Assembly (NCBI GenBank): GCA_040219575.1
Contig: JAVJSD010000150.1
Span: 1-41,759 of the forward strand
DNA length: 41,759 bases
Direction: 5' to 3'
From: JAVJSD01 sp040219575
GTDB taxonomy: Bacteria > Planctomycetota > Planctomycetia > Pirellulales > Pirellulaceae
Shown piece by piece: positions 16,910 to 25,338 of the stretch. The stretch's first letter is position 1. The number at the start of each line of letters is the position of its first letter. The position numbers and the translations under genes are program-made. Under the pieces are notes generated by a model. The model was given only the letters and a program-made list of their open reading frames with translations. It had not been told where the DNA came from and ran no database searches.

Positions 16910-17563
16910 ATGCAGCCCAGCAAAAACTACAGCGCCGTCGCCGAAATGCGATTCGGCGGCGTGGTCCTCTGCGGCGGGGAAAGCCGCAGGATGGGACGCC
17001 CCAAGGCGCTGCTCCCCTTCGGCGACGAGACGATGCTCCAGCGCGTGGTGCGCCTGCTGAGCGAAGTCGTCGGTCCCCTCGTGGCGGTGGCGGCGGCCGA
17101 TCAAGTGTTGCCGCAACTTCCTGAAACGGTGCGGATCGTTCGCGACGAGCAGCCCGCGCTGGGACCGCTCGAAGGGCTCCGCGTCGGACTTTCGGCGCTG
17201 GCCGGCGAAGTCGACGCGGCCTACGCCACCAGTTGCGACGTGCCGCTGTTGGCGCCGGAGCTGGTGCGCCGCATGCTGCGCGAACTCGGCGCGAATCACA
17301 TCGCCGTACCCGTCGAAGGTGAGTTTCATCATCCCCTGGCGGCGGTCTATCGACCACAAGTCGTGGACGCCATCGAGCGGCTGCTGGCCGCCGGGCGACG
17401 CCGTCCGGTCGATCTGTACGCCGAAGTTCCCACAGCCCGGGTGGCGGTCGCGTCGTTGCGAGAGGTGGATCCACCGTTGCACACGCTTCGCAACCTGAAT
17501 CGGCCGGAGGACTACCTCGAGGCGCTGCGCATCGCCGGCCTGCCGACGCCGTCGCGCTGGTAG
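16910..17563 (+). CDS. mobA: Molybdenum cofactor guanylyltransferase
   Basis: 217 aa. The diagnostic nucleotidyltransferase signature CGGESRRMGRPKALLPFG (21-38) and the metal-binding SCDVPLL (about 107-113) identify a MobA-type enzyme. It transfers GMP from GTP to molybdopterin to give the MGD cofactor of DMSO-reductase-family enzymes in the cytosol. A related MocA-type CMP or AMP transferase is the main alternative; the GPLEGLRVGLSAL segment favours MobA. ATG 16910 is used; ATG 16946 (MRFGGVVL) is also possible because no strong ribosome-binding site precedes the first. No other molybdopterin genes lie nearby. Confidence 0.85.
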   Translation: MQPSKNYSAVAEMRFGGVVLCGGESRRMGRPKALLPFGDETMLQRVVRLLSEVVGPLVAVAAADQVLPQLPETVRIVRDEQPALGPLEGLRVGLSALAGEVDAAYATSCDVPLLAPELVRRMLRELGANHIAVPVEGEFHHPLAAVYRPQVVDAIERLLAAGRRRPVDLYAEVPTARVAVASLREVDPPLHTLRNLNRPEDYLEALRIAGLPTPSRW

Positions 17564-17721
17564 CGCCGCCGCGACGATTCTCGCCGATAAGCTGGCGGCG
17601 CTGCGGCACTTGCCGCCTGGCGAAACTAACGCCATGATGGTCCGGCGTTCGATTCCCCCTTTTCTTACGGTCCGATCGGGCCGACGACGAGCCCTTCCCC
17701 TCCGGCAGCAGGAGCCCTCCG

Positions 17722-18666
17722 ATGCAAAACAACGCCGACGCCAACGTCTCTCCCGCAACCGAGATCAAGGATGAAGCCACGGCGCAGCAAGCCCTCGATA
17801 ACGTCGGCGGCCAAGGACTCGGCGACCTTTCGGAGGCGGCCGAGGGGCTCACCCAGGGAGACTTCAACGCCGCCCTGCCGCTGATTTTGAACTACGTGGT
17901 TCCGGTGTTCAGCGCCTTGCTGATCCTGATTGTGGCGTACTTCGCAGCGCGGCTTGTCGCCCGAGCGGCGAGCGCGCCGGTTCGCAAGCGGGTCGACGAG
18001 ACGCTGGGGCGGTTCGTGGCCAAGCTGGTGTTCTACACGATCATGGTGTTCGCGCTGCTGGGTGTGTTGGGCATGTTCGGCGTGAACGTCACCAGCTTCG
18101 CCGCCGTGGCCGCCGCGGCGGGTTTCGCCGTCGGCCTGGCGTTTCAGGGCACGCTCGGCAACTTTGCGGCCGGTGTGTTGCTGCTGGTTTTTCGGCCCTT
18201 CAAGGTGGGCGATGTCGTGACCGCCGCCGGCATCACCGCCAAGGTGTACGAGATCGACCTGTTCGTGACCGTCTTCGACACGTTCGACAACCGCCGCGTG
18301 ATCGTGCCCAATACGGCGATCGCCTCCGGTACGATCGAGAACATTTCGCACCACAGCGAGCGTCGCGTCGAGGTGAACGTGGGCGTCGACTACACGGCCA
18401 GCCTGGACCGCACCCGCGAGGTGTTGACCGCCGCCGCCGAGAGTCTGCGGGAGTCGCTGATCGACGGCGAGGGCCGCGGCTATCAGATCGTGCTGTTGGA
18501 TCTGGGCGCCTCGTCGGTGAACTGGACGATCCGCTTCTGGACCAAGGCGGACGACTTCGCCTCGGTCAAGGAGCAGTTGACGTTCGCGGTGAAAAACCGC
18601 CTCGACGAGGCCGGCATCGGCATTCCCTTCCCGCAGATGGACGTGCACCTGCACCAGACCGAGTAA
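17722..18666 (+). CDS. Small-conductance mechanosensitive channel (MscS family)
   Basis: 314 aa, close to E. coli MscS length (286). After a 50-residue acidic N-terminus come three membrane helices: VVPVFSALLILIVAYFAARL, LVFYTIMVFALLGVLGMFGV, and the Gly/Ala-rich pore helix AAVAAAAGFAVGLAFQGTLG NF. These are followed by the MscS beta domain (FRPFKVGDVVTAAG..KVYEI, VIVPNTAI) and the cytosolic vestibule. It is a homoheptameric inner-membrane channel that opens on hypo-osmotic shock. The ATG at 17722 has AGGAG upstream. The full pore-lining Gly/Ala pattern and the PN motif argue for a functional channel. Confidence 0.92.
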   Translation: MQNNADANVSPATEIKDEATAQQALDNVGGQGLGDLSEAAEGLTQGDFNAALPLILNYVVPVFSALLILIVAYFAARLVARAASAPVRKRVDETLGRFVAKLVFYTIMVFALLGVLGMFGVNVTSFAAVAAAAGFAVGLAFQGTLGNFAAGVLLLVFRPFKVGDVVTAAGITAKVYEIDLFVTVFDTFDNRRVIVPNTAIASGTIENISHHSERRVEVNVGVDYTASLDRTREVLTAAAESLRESLIDGEGRGYQIVLLDLGASSVNWTIRFWTKADDFASVKEQLTFAVKNRLDEAGIGIPFPQMDVHLHQTE

Positions 18667-18750
18667 CGCCAGGCTTTGTCTGGAGACGTTTCAACGGCGG
18701 GCATTTCGTGACGGAACTGGCCAGAGTTCCCGGGTTTTCGCCCGATCATC

Positions 18751-18783
18751 GGAAGTCTGGCGACGTCTGGCGACTTCCGCTAC
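18751..18783. repeat. Hairpin repeat related to 4835-4907
   Basis: GGAAGTC (18751-18757) and GACTTCC (18772-18778) form a 7-bp stem around a loop that itself repeats TGGCGACGTC-like sequence. Read on the minus strand it begins GTAGCGGAAGTC, identical to the start of the 4835 element. It sits between the MscS gene and the 33-aa ORF. Confidence 0.55.
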
Positions 18784-18867
18784 GGGTTTCCAGAAACAGA
18801 CGGCCGCCGTTTCCGCTGACGGGAGTAGAGAGCGAACTTTCACCCCGCCCTACACCGGGAGCCCATC

Positions 18868-18969
18868 ATGCGACGCCTCGTCTGCCGATTGTTCGGACAC
18901 GTGTGGGACGACCGTCCCGGCCCCGCCTGGCTCTGTTGCCGACGCTGCTGCCGCAAGATCGGCGACTGA
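18868..18969 (+). CDS. 33-aa Cys-rich putative zinc-binding microprotein
   Basis: ATG at 18868 with GGGAG seven bases before it, ending at TGA 18967-18969. The product starts MRRLVCRLFGHVWDDRPGPA and ends WLCCRRCCRKIGD. The arrangement C6, H11, then C23-C24-x2-C27-C28 resembles small phage and planctomycete proteins of the 'C..LGH.W......C.RC' type (DUF1660-like), which probably bind one zinc. It is cytosolic and its function is unknown. It converges with the thioredoxin-like gene 34 bases away. Support is the ribosome-binding site and the Cys/His pattern; length alone would not justify it. Confidence 0.6.
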   Translation: MRRLVCRLFGHVWDDRPGPAWLCCRRCCRKIGD

Positions 18970-19003
18970 CCGTCTTTGCGCGCTGCGTGCAATTTGCCGC
19001 GCG

Positions 19004-19363
19004 TCAGATCGACCAATAGCCGACCAGCGTTTCGTTGAGCGCCTGGCGGTACACGCTCTCCAGCCGCAGTCCCTCGAAGCGATCGACGATCCGACCGTTC
19101 TGGAAAACCAGCACCGTAGGTTGCGTGGTGACGCCGCACTCGTGGGCGATCTGCCACTGCGCGATGGCGTCGACCTGGGCCACCTTCGCCTGGCCGGCGA
19201 ACTCGTCGGCCAATCGCTGCAGCATCCGATCCTGGGCCCGAAACGGAAAGCACGAGTTGTCACGGAACTCGACGAGCACGGGCATCTCGCTTTCGTAGAC
19301 TTCCTCGTCGAAGTCCTGGTAGTTCAGCTCCAAGACTTCTGTGTGTTGTGTCGTAGCGGTCAT
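19004..19363 (-). CDS. Thioredoxin-fold protein with monothiol active site (C-F-P-F)
   Basis: 119 aa. The thioredoxin fold is clear: VLELNYQDFDEEVYESEMPV LVEF, active-site region DNSCFPF, VAQVDAIAQWQIAHECGV, the cis-Pro loop TTQPTVLVFQNG (Pro82). The canonical WCGPC is SCFPF here: Cys38 is kept, but the resolving Cys (position 41) is Phe and the Trp is lost. It cannot run normal disulfide exchange; a monothiol, chaperone or partner-binding role is likely. Cys76 is the only other Cys. Start at 19363 is chosen for AGGAG eight bases upstream; an 18-residue longer form is possible. No signal peptide. Confidence 0.85.
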   Translation of the reverse strand: MTATTQHTEVLELNYQDFDEEVYESEMPVLVEFRDNSCFPFRAQDRMLQRLADEFAGQAKVAQVDAIAQWQIAHECGVTTQPTVLVFQNGRIVDRFEGLRLESVYRQALNETLVGYWSI

Positions 19364-19785
19364 CGGGGGTTGCTCCTGTTGAGTTTGCGCGACGCCGCCG
19401 GCGACCGTTTCCGCCACGGTTGCACGACGGCGACCGACGATTCATGGGTTATCAGTAGATGCACATCGCGCGCCGCTCGAACCACTGCCGAAGAGAAGCA
19501 CCGAAGCAGGTCTCGGATGACGTGGATCGCAATGAAGCAAGTCGTTCCGCCGCCGTGCGTTGTGGAGCGTCTGACTTGACGCCGGCGACGGCGGCCCCCG
19601 TCGCGTGCGCCGCGGAATCGTTCATGGCGGGCGCTAAGTCGTTAACTTAGCGCTTAACGCAGCGGACCGATCTTGCATCCTCCAACATGCACTCGCGCGA
19701 TCGGTACACGAATTGCTCGATTAACGCTTCGTTGGCTGTTCGCCTGGTCGTTGCGCCGAAGAGGCCGTGGATGGAGGAGGTTGCG
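19364..19785. other. Divergent intergenic region with nested inverted repeats
   Basis: 421 bases between the thioredoxin-like gene and the giant secreted protein gene. No supported gene. It holds the nested inverted repeat at 19631-19660 and, directly before the downstream gene, a GGAGGAGG ribosome-binding site (19773-19780). No confident promoter hexamers seen. Confidence 0.5.
19631..19660 (+). promoter_or_regulatory. Overlapping inverted repeats, possible operator or RNA switch
   Basis: GCGCTAAGT (19631-19639) pairs perfectly with ACTTAGCGC (19645-19653). An overlapping second stem pairs CGTTAA (19640-19645) with TTAACG (19654-19659). The two stems share bases and cannot form together. It lies 126 bases before the ATG of the 1524-aa secreted protein. 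It could be a dyad operator or a mutually exclusive leader structure; the sequence alone does not decide. Confidence 0.4.
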
Positions 19786-22700
19786 ATGAGTACGTCATCA
19801 CCAAAATCGACCGGCTTGGCGGCCGGACTGTTGTTGGTGGTCGCTTGGATGTTGACCGCCCACGGAGTTTGGGGACAAGCTCCCGAGAACACCGAGTGGC
19901 GGCCTGATGAGGTGGTGGAGACGATCGCCGTCTCGATTTCGTCATCGCGGCCGATCGACGCGGGCGACCGACTAGGCGTCGATCTCGGGCTGGGCTTTCC
20001 CTTGTGGTTCGCTCCGCTGGATCAACCGGCGCCAAGGCTGTTCGGCGTCGCGCCCGACGAGGTGAAACAGCCATCGCCCCTGCTGCCGATACCGGGCGGC
20101 AACACGTTGGCGTTCGTATACCGCTTACCTGATCAGGAAGGCGCCGACTCGCTGCGCACGGGGCGCCTGCTCGACGGCGTTCGCGTGTCGGACATCTCGC
20201 GCGTCGCGTTTCTGGGAGACGCGCGCGACTGGAAACTCACGTCGTACGAACTGCGGATCAACGATCGTCCGTTGGCCGCTGGCGACGTGTTGAATGTCGG
20301 CCCCGATGTCGCCGCGCCTGGCGGCGACGCTTCCACATCGCCGGACAAATCGCTGCCGGCCGACATCGCCGCCCTTACGCGGGAGATCGAGGACCTCCAT
20401 GTGCTGCGCGACACCGGTTTCGCCACGTCCGCGCAGATCGAACAACTCCTCGAGTTGGAGAATCAGCTCGAAACGCTCCAGCAAGAAGCCGCAACGCTGC
20501 CAAGCGTGTTCGTCGGCGAACCGTGGTTTGTCGACACAGCCTTCAAACCGCTGCGCGTCGGCGAGAAGATCGAGTCGGTCGAGGTCACGGTCTGGACCGG
20601 CCCCGCGGCCGCCGCGACGACCAGGAACTTCATCTACTTCGGCGTCGGCGGCCACAAACAGGTGCTGTTCACGCCGGACAACCCGCCGCGTGTGGGGCTG
20701 GGGCCGAAACGCTTCGATCTCGACCTCGTCGCCATGCCGCTGGTCGTCGACGACTTCCGCGGGTTTTGCCTGGGCATGTTGTCGTCAAGCCGGCCGCAAG
20801 GCGAGCGGCCCGACGCCTGGTCGCCGGAACGGCTGAAGGTCGAGGTCAACGGCGAGTTGGCGTACGACAGTGAGAATTACCCGCTCGACAAGAAGTCTCT
20901 GGCCACGGTGCGGCTGATTCCGCCCGCTTATCCGGCAACTGTGGCCGACGTTGTCGTTTGTGACGTGCATTCACAGCGTGAGCTGTTCGTGTGGCGGCCG
21001 GGGGAATCGTTGGGACTCGATCCCGCCACGGGTGAGCCGCTGCCGGACGAGCCCGCGGTCGAGCCGACGCCGGACGTTCCGCCCCCCACACCCACGCCAT
21101 CACCCTCGCCTACACCAACGCCAATACCAACTCCGGTCGTGCCGGCGGAGACGGTGAAAGTGACCGGCTACGTGGTGTACAAAGACGCCGCCAGCCCTAC
21201 CGGATACCGCGGCGTGGAGCCGACCGCGATGAATTGGAACGACGCCGCCGGCAAGGCCGCGCGGACGACGACTGGTTCCGCCGGCGCGTATCAAATCGAA
21301 TTGGAGACGGGCGATTTCCTCGTCGATCTCGAATTGAGCGACCGCTGGCTTCCGCTGATCGACGAGCCGGTCAAAGTCAGCCTCGGCATGAAGCCGAAGT
21401 TTTTCGTCGTCACGCCCAGCGGCAAGAAGATCGAGGTCGCCGGCCGCGTGGTGACGACCGGCGAGGACGGTGGTCGGCAGGGTGTCGCCGGCGCGCAGGT
21501 GACCTGGTGGCGGCAGGCCGCGTCGGGCGCCTACCAGATGGCGGCGCAGGTTTCCACCGATGCCCAGGGGACTTTCGTCGTCAGCCTGCCGGAAGGCAGC
21601 TACGACGTGGAGGCCTCGGCGGCCAACTTCGCCGACAGCACCCCGCAGACCGTCGAGGTGAAGCCCGGCATGGGCGAGTTGGAAATCGAACTGCTCCCCG
21701 CCCCGCAGCCGACGCCGCAGCCTGAACCCCAACCCCAACCCCAACCCCAACCCCAACCCCAACCACAACCCCAACCACAACCCCAACCGCAACCGCAACC
21801 CCAACCACAGCCGCAACCGCAACCCGAGCAAGAGATCGATCTGCAGGTGACGGTGTTCGGCGACGGCAATATCGTTCTTCCGGGAGCGAATGTGACGGTC
21901 AACCAGATCGGGCCGCAGCCGACCAATCCGCAAGGCTTCACGCGTTTTCAATGGAAAGGAAAACCAGGCGCCTGCGCGCCGCGGGTGACGTTCCCCGGCT
22001 ACCGTCCCTACACCACGCCGTTCAACGTCAACTCGGGGGCCAACTTCATCTGGATCACGCTCGAGAAGGAGACGCCCGAGACCGAGAAGATTCTGCTCGA
22101 GGCGACGGTCCAGCGCAAGGACGACGGGCGGCCGATCGCCGGCGCGCGGGTGTTCGCCTACAAGCTGCGTGCGCCGCGGCGCGCGGCGGGTGATCCCACC
22201 AACGCTCAGGGGAAGACGACGCTCGAACTGACGCAGGGCGCCGGTCCGTACATGGCGGTGGCCAGCGCCGCGGGCTTTCGCGCCGGGCAGCAGGATATGG
22301 AGGTTCAGCCGGGACAACTCAATCGCGTCACGATCGAGATGGAGCCGGACGCGGTCGACCTGGCGATCCACGCCCAGGTGTTCCGCCTGGAGGGCGAGCG
22401 GCGCGTGCCGATGAAAGACGCCGAGGTGACGGTCTTCAAGGTGATCGCCCCCAAGCGCGGTCCGCAGCTCGAGTTGACGGACGAGGACGGCTGGGCGCAC
22501 TTCACCCCGGACGGCGGCCCCGGCAAGTATGTCGTCACGGCCTCGGCCGATGGCTACCAGCCCGACGACGAACGCGTCGAGCTGGCGGCGGGCGACAGCA
22601 AGTACGTCGAGCTGACGCTGCATCGCGAAGTGGAGCCGGTCGACCTCGAAGTGCGGGCGTACGTCGAGATCGGCCGCTACCGGCGGCCGCTCCAGGGCGT

Positions 22701-24360
22701 GAAGGTTTACGTCTTGGCGATGAATCAATCATTCGCCACACGCGACGCGAAGGAGACCGACGCGGAAGGAATCGCCGCCTTCGAGGGTCTCGCCTACGGG
22801 GCCACGCGATATCTGATCGCCGGCCAGAAGACCGGCTTCACGTCGGACGTGCAGACGCCGCTGCTCGAGGCGGGCCTGAATCGCTGCAAGCTCTATCTCC
22901 GGCCGCCGCCCGCGGCGCCGATTCCGGCGTTGGCGAAGGTCACGGGACGCGTAACGTTCGCCGATCCGGCCCACGGGGGCGCGGAAACAGGCGTCGCGCG
23001 CGCACAACTGAATTGGCAGCTGACGGCCGACGCGCAGGGAAAGGCCGTCGCGCCTTCGTCGACGTCGGTGAGCACGCTCGCCGACGGGTCGTACGAGGCG
23101 CCGTTGGCCGCCGGCCGCTACCTGCTGCGGATCACCCCGCCCAGTCGCAAGTTCCATGCGCCGCCGGAGCAACGCGTGATGATCGCCCCCGGCGGCGGAT
23201 CCCACGACTTCCGCCTGAAACTGGCCGACGAGCCCACACCGCAGCCCCAACCAACGCCCCAACCGACGCCGACTCCTTCGACGCTGACCGGCAGTTTCGC
23301 GGGCGATTGGAAAGTCAGCTTCTACGGCAACCAATCCGGAAGCGGCGCGCCGACGATGGTCGTCAACATGCGCATCGCCGTTACGCGCGGCAGCGCGACG
23401 GGCTACGTGGTCGAGCCGATGGAGTGGACGTGCCGCGGGCCGCTCAGCCCGACCGGCCGCGTGTGGAATGCGAAGCGCGTCGTGGGCGACACGGTGGTGC
23501 AGCACTTCGACGACGTGCAGCTGGCCGACGACGGAAACAGCTTCCGCGGCAAGTGGAGCGGCGCCGATCCCCACGATTACGCCTGGATCGGCCAGCGCAT
23601 CAGCGGCGACGTCAAGCCGCCTCCGCCCTCTCCCACGCCCGTCGTCGACCTGCCCGACTTCCCCGAGTTGCCGGACCTGCCGGACGCTCCGACGGAGCTG
23701 AAGAAGGCGGTGGTGGAGCTCAAGTTCGGAGAGAGCGAGGCGGAGGCCGCGCTGGCCCCCGGCGCCGATCTTACCGTCAAGGTGGCGACGGCGGCGGGAA
23801 CCGGCTACGAGATGAAGCTCAAAAGCTACGACCGCGCCTTCCTGTCGCTGGTCGGAGGCCCCACGGCCGAAGCGATGCAGCGTCCGGGAGGCGGCGGCAG
23901 AGTCATGGCCGGCGCCGGTACGTGGCAGGTGTATCGCTTCAAAGTGAGTTCGCGGGCGACCGGCTCCTCGAAGATCGTGTACGAGTTCCGCAGGCCCTGG
24001 GAGCGCACGGGCGTCACCCGCACGCTGACCGTCACCATCGGCGGAAAACAGGTTTGGCGAGCGCGCACCGAACTGCTCGCATCGCGGGCCGCCGCCGTCG
24101 CCCAGGTCTTCCAACCGAGCAAACGCGGCGCCAGCGAGTGCGAGAAGATCCGCGAAGAGGGCGCCAAAATCGCGAGCCAGATGCGCGACTTGGTGCAGCA
24201 GCACCAGGAAGCGGTGGAGAGTCAAACGTTTCTCGAAGGCGGTTACGACCATATCCAGGAATTGGAAGAGCAAATGGAAGCCCTGCGGGAGCAGGCGCAT
24301 CAGATCTTCGAGGCCTGGCGGGAATGCCTGCAGAATCAGGAAGGGGAACAAGACGAGTAG
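19786..24360 (+). CDS. 1524-aa secreted multidomain protein: Ig-like repeats, Pro-Gln tract, chagasin-like domain
   Basis: ATG 19786 follows GGAGGAGG. The signal peptide (TGLAAGLLLVVAWMLTAHGV) ends near GQAPEN. N-terminal domain (30-430) unassigned, with a short coiled coil near 205-240. A Pro/Thr linker (about 430-455) precedes a series of carboxypeptidase-regulatory-like beta modules (KVTGYVVYKD, VAGRVVTTGEDGG, LLEATVQRKDDGRPIAGARV, KVTGRVTFAD). They are interrupted by a Pro-Gln repeat (about 640-681). Residues 1166-1280 form a lipocalin-like beta region. Residues 1310-1420 fit the chagasin/I42 Cys-protease inhibitor fold: GTGY (1338-1341), GAGTW (1376-1380) and RRPW (1402-1405) match its three binding loops. 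The tail (1440-1515) is coiled coil. Likely a surface or periplasmic adhesive or scaffold protein; protease inhibition is inferred from loops only. Confidence 0.8.
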   Translation: MSTSSPKSTGLAAGLLLVVAWMLTAHGVWGQAPENTEWRPDEVVETIAVSISSSRPIDAGDRLGVDLGLGFPLWFAPLDQPAPRLFGVAPDEVKQPSPLLPIPGGNTLAFVYRLPDQEGADSLRTGRLLDGVRVSDISRVAFLGDARDWKLTSYELRINDRPLAAGDVLNVGPDVAAPGGDASTSPDKSLPADIAALTREIEDLHVLRDTGFATSAQIEQLLELENQLETLQQEAATLPSVFVGEPWFVDTAFKPLRVGEKIESVEVTVWTGPAAAATTRNFIYFGVGGHKQVLFTPDNPPRVGLGPKRFDLDLVAMPLVVDDFRGFCLGMLSSSRPQGERPDAWSPERLKVEVNGELAYDSENYPLDKKSLATVRLIPPAYPATVADVVVCDVHSQRELFVWRPGESLGLDPATGEPLPDEPAVEPTPDVPPPTPTPSPSPTPTPIPTPVVPAETVKVTGYVVYKDAASPTGYRGVEPTAMNWNDAAGKAARTTTGSAGAYQIELETGDFLVDLELSDRWLPLIDEPVKVSLGMKPKFFVVTPSGKKIEVAGRVVTTGEDGGRQGVAGAQVTWWRQAASGAYQMAAQVSTDAQGTFVVSLPEGSYDVEASAANFADSTPQTVEVKPGMGELEIELLPAPQPTPQPEPQPQPQPQPQPQPQPQPQPQPQPQPQPQPQPQPEQEIDLQVTVFGDGNIVLPGANVTVNQIGPQPTNPQGFTRFQWKGKPGACAPRVTFPGYRPYTTPFNVNSGANFIWITLEKETPETEKILLEATVQRKDDGRPIAGARVFAYKLRAPRRAAGDPTNAQGKTTLELTQGAGPYMAVASAAGFRAGQQDMEVQPGQLNRVTIEMEPDAVDLAIHAQVFRLEGERRVPMKDAEVTVFKVIAPKRGPQLELTDEDGWAHFTPDGGPGKYVVTASADGYQPDDERVELAAGDSKYVELTLHREVEPVDLEVRAYVEIGRYRRPLQGVKVYVLAMNQSFATRDAKETDAEGIAAFEGLAYGATRYLIAGQKTGFTSDVQTPLLEAGLNRCKLYLRPPPAAPIPALAKVTGRVTFADPAHGGAETGVARAQLNWQLTADAQGKAVAPSSTSVSTLADGSYEAPLAAGRYLLRITPPSRKFHAPPEQRVMIAPGGGSHDFRLKLADEPTPQPQPTPQPTPTPSTLTGSFAGDWKVSFYGNQSGSGAPTMVVNMRIAVTRGSATGYVVEPMEWTCRGPLSPTGRVWNAKRVVGDTVVQHFDDVQLADDGNSFRGKWSGADPHDYAWIGQRISGDVKPPPPSPTPVVDLPDFPELPDLPDAPTELKKAVVELKFGESEAEAALAPGADLTVKVATAAGTGYEMKLKSYDRAFLSLVGGPTAEAMQRPGGGGRVMAGAGTWQVYRFKVSSRATGSSKIVYEFRRPWERTGVTRTLTVTIGGKQVWRARTELLASRAAAVAQVFQPSKRGASECEKIREEGAKIASQMRDLVQQHQEAVESQTFLEGGYDHIQELEEQMEALREQAHQIFEAWRECLQNQEGEQDE
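21703..21831 (+). repeat. Hexamer repeat encoding (Pro-Gln)n
   Basis: In-frame 6-base units (CCCCAA, CCACAA, CCGCAA) encode a run of Pro-Gln. The core 21725-21760 is six uninterrupted AACCCC units, so the complementary strand is (GGGGTT)6. That is the Tetrahymena telomere unit and a strong G-quadruplex former on the template strand. Variant codons at both ends suggest an older array that has drifted. The tract is expected to be length-variable by slippage; each unit change stays in frame. Confidence 0.9.
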
Positions 24361-24738
24361 AAGAGCAAAACACCAAGCCGGCGACTCGCATCGAGCGCCG
24401 TAGCTCTGCATTTACTTCGCACCAACCTGGCCGGTGGTGAACAGGTACGTCGGCATGCGCCGAGTTTCTCACCCACAGGTACCGTAAGCGAGAAATCGAC
24501 CGCCTGACCGTAGAGGCGATTGCCGGCGTACTTGTCCACTCCTGGCCGCGCACCATGCCTGCGGCGGCCTCGGTCGAGGATTCCAACCTCGATCGAGCCG
24601 TGCAGGCGGAGAATTCTTGACGCGCCGTGAAAGAATCCGCGGTCCGCAGTGTCTACAGGGGTAGTCGCTCGGTCCGATTCGCTAGAATCGAGTCGTCTGG
24701 TCCCCGCCGAGCGAGCGCTCCTCGAACGTGGTTCCTCG
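24361..24738. other. Intergenic region upstream of the sigma-factor operon
   Basis: 378 bases, no supported gene. A TAGAAT hexamer at 24683-24688, about 50 bases before the sigma-factor ATG, is a fair -10 candidate without a good -35. TTTCTC and GAGAAA form a 6-bp inverted repeat about 24465-24495. No typical ECF-type -35 (GGAAC) paired with CGTC at the right spacing was seen, so autoregulation is not supported by eye. Confidence 0.4.
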
Positions 24739-25338
24739 ATGCCGTCCGATCTGGAAACGCGCGCCAGTTTAATTCTCCGGCTGCCGGATGCGGCCGATGT
24801 GGAGGCCTGGAACGAGTTCACCTCGCTGTATGGCCCGCTGATGTACCGCTTGGCGCGACGCCGCGGCCTGCAGGCGGCCGACGCCGAGGACCTGGTGCAG
24901 GAGGTCTTCACGGCGGTTTCGCGCTCCGTCGAGCGCTGGCTCGCAAGGAAGGATCGGGGACGATTTCGGGCCTGGCTGTTTCGCATCGCCCGTAATCGGG
25001 CGATCAACTTCCTCACCCGGCCGAAACACCGTCCGCAGGCGGCCGGAGGCGCCGACGCGGCGAATCAACTGGCCGCAGTTGTCTCGCCCGACGTGGCGGC
25101 CGACGTGTTCGACATGGAGTATCGCCGCGAGCTGTTTCGCCGGGCGGCGGAGCAGGTCCGGCGGTCCGTCGCCGACAACACCTGGCGGGCATTCTGGCTC
25201 AGCAGCGTCGAAGCACTCGGCGTCGCCGAAACCGCTAAGCGACTGGGCATGAGCGTGGGAAGCGTGTACATCGCCCGCAGCCGCACGATGGCCCGACTGC
25301 GGGCAATCGTACGAGAATTTGAGGAACGGCAGTCATGA
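24739..25338 (+). CDS. ECF-type RNA polymerase sigma factor
   Basis: 199 aa. Region 2 spans about 22-95: WNEFTSLYGPLMYRLARRRG, DAEDLVQEVFTAV, RFRAWLFRIARNRAINFLTR, the classic ECF helices. Region 4 (about 130-190) holds VAETAKRLGMSVGSVYIARS, a helix-turn-helix that reads the -35 element. Region 3 is absent, as usual for ECF. It directs RNA polymerase to a small regulon. The next gene begins inside its stop codon (ATGA overlap, 4 bases), so the two are translationally coupled, and that gene carries an anti-sigma-type zinc motif. The start at 24739 lacks a clear ribosome-binding site; an upstream ATG at 24649 would add 30 residues with no conserved character. Confidence 0.9.
   Translation: MPSDLETRASLILRLPDAADVEAWNEFTSLYGPLMYRLARRRGLQAADAEDLVQEVFTAVSRSVERWLARKDRGRFRAWLFRIARNRAINFLTRPKHRPQAAGGADAANQLAAVVSPDVAADVFDMEYRRELFRRAAEQVRRSVADNTWRAFWLSSVEALGVAETAKRLGMSVGSVYIARSRTMARLRAIVREFEERQS

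Noticed and set aside
20785..22728. Long minus-strand frames opposite the giant secreted protein, including a Gly/Leu/Trp repeat
   Set aside because: They are the complement of the Pro-Gln tract and Ig-like modules, with no domains and no start context.
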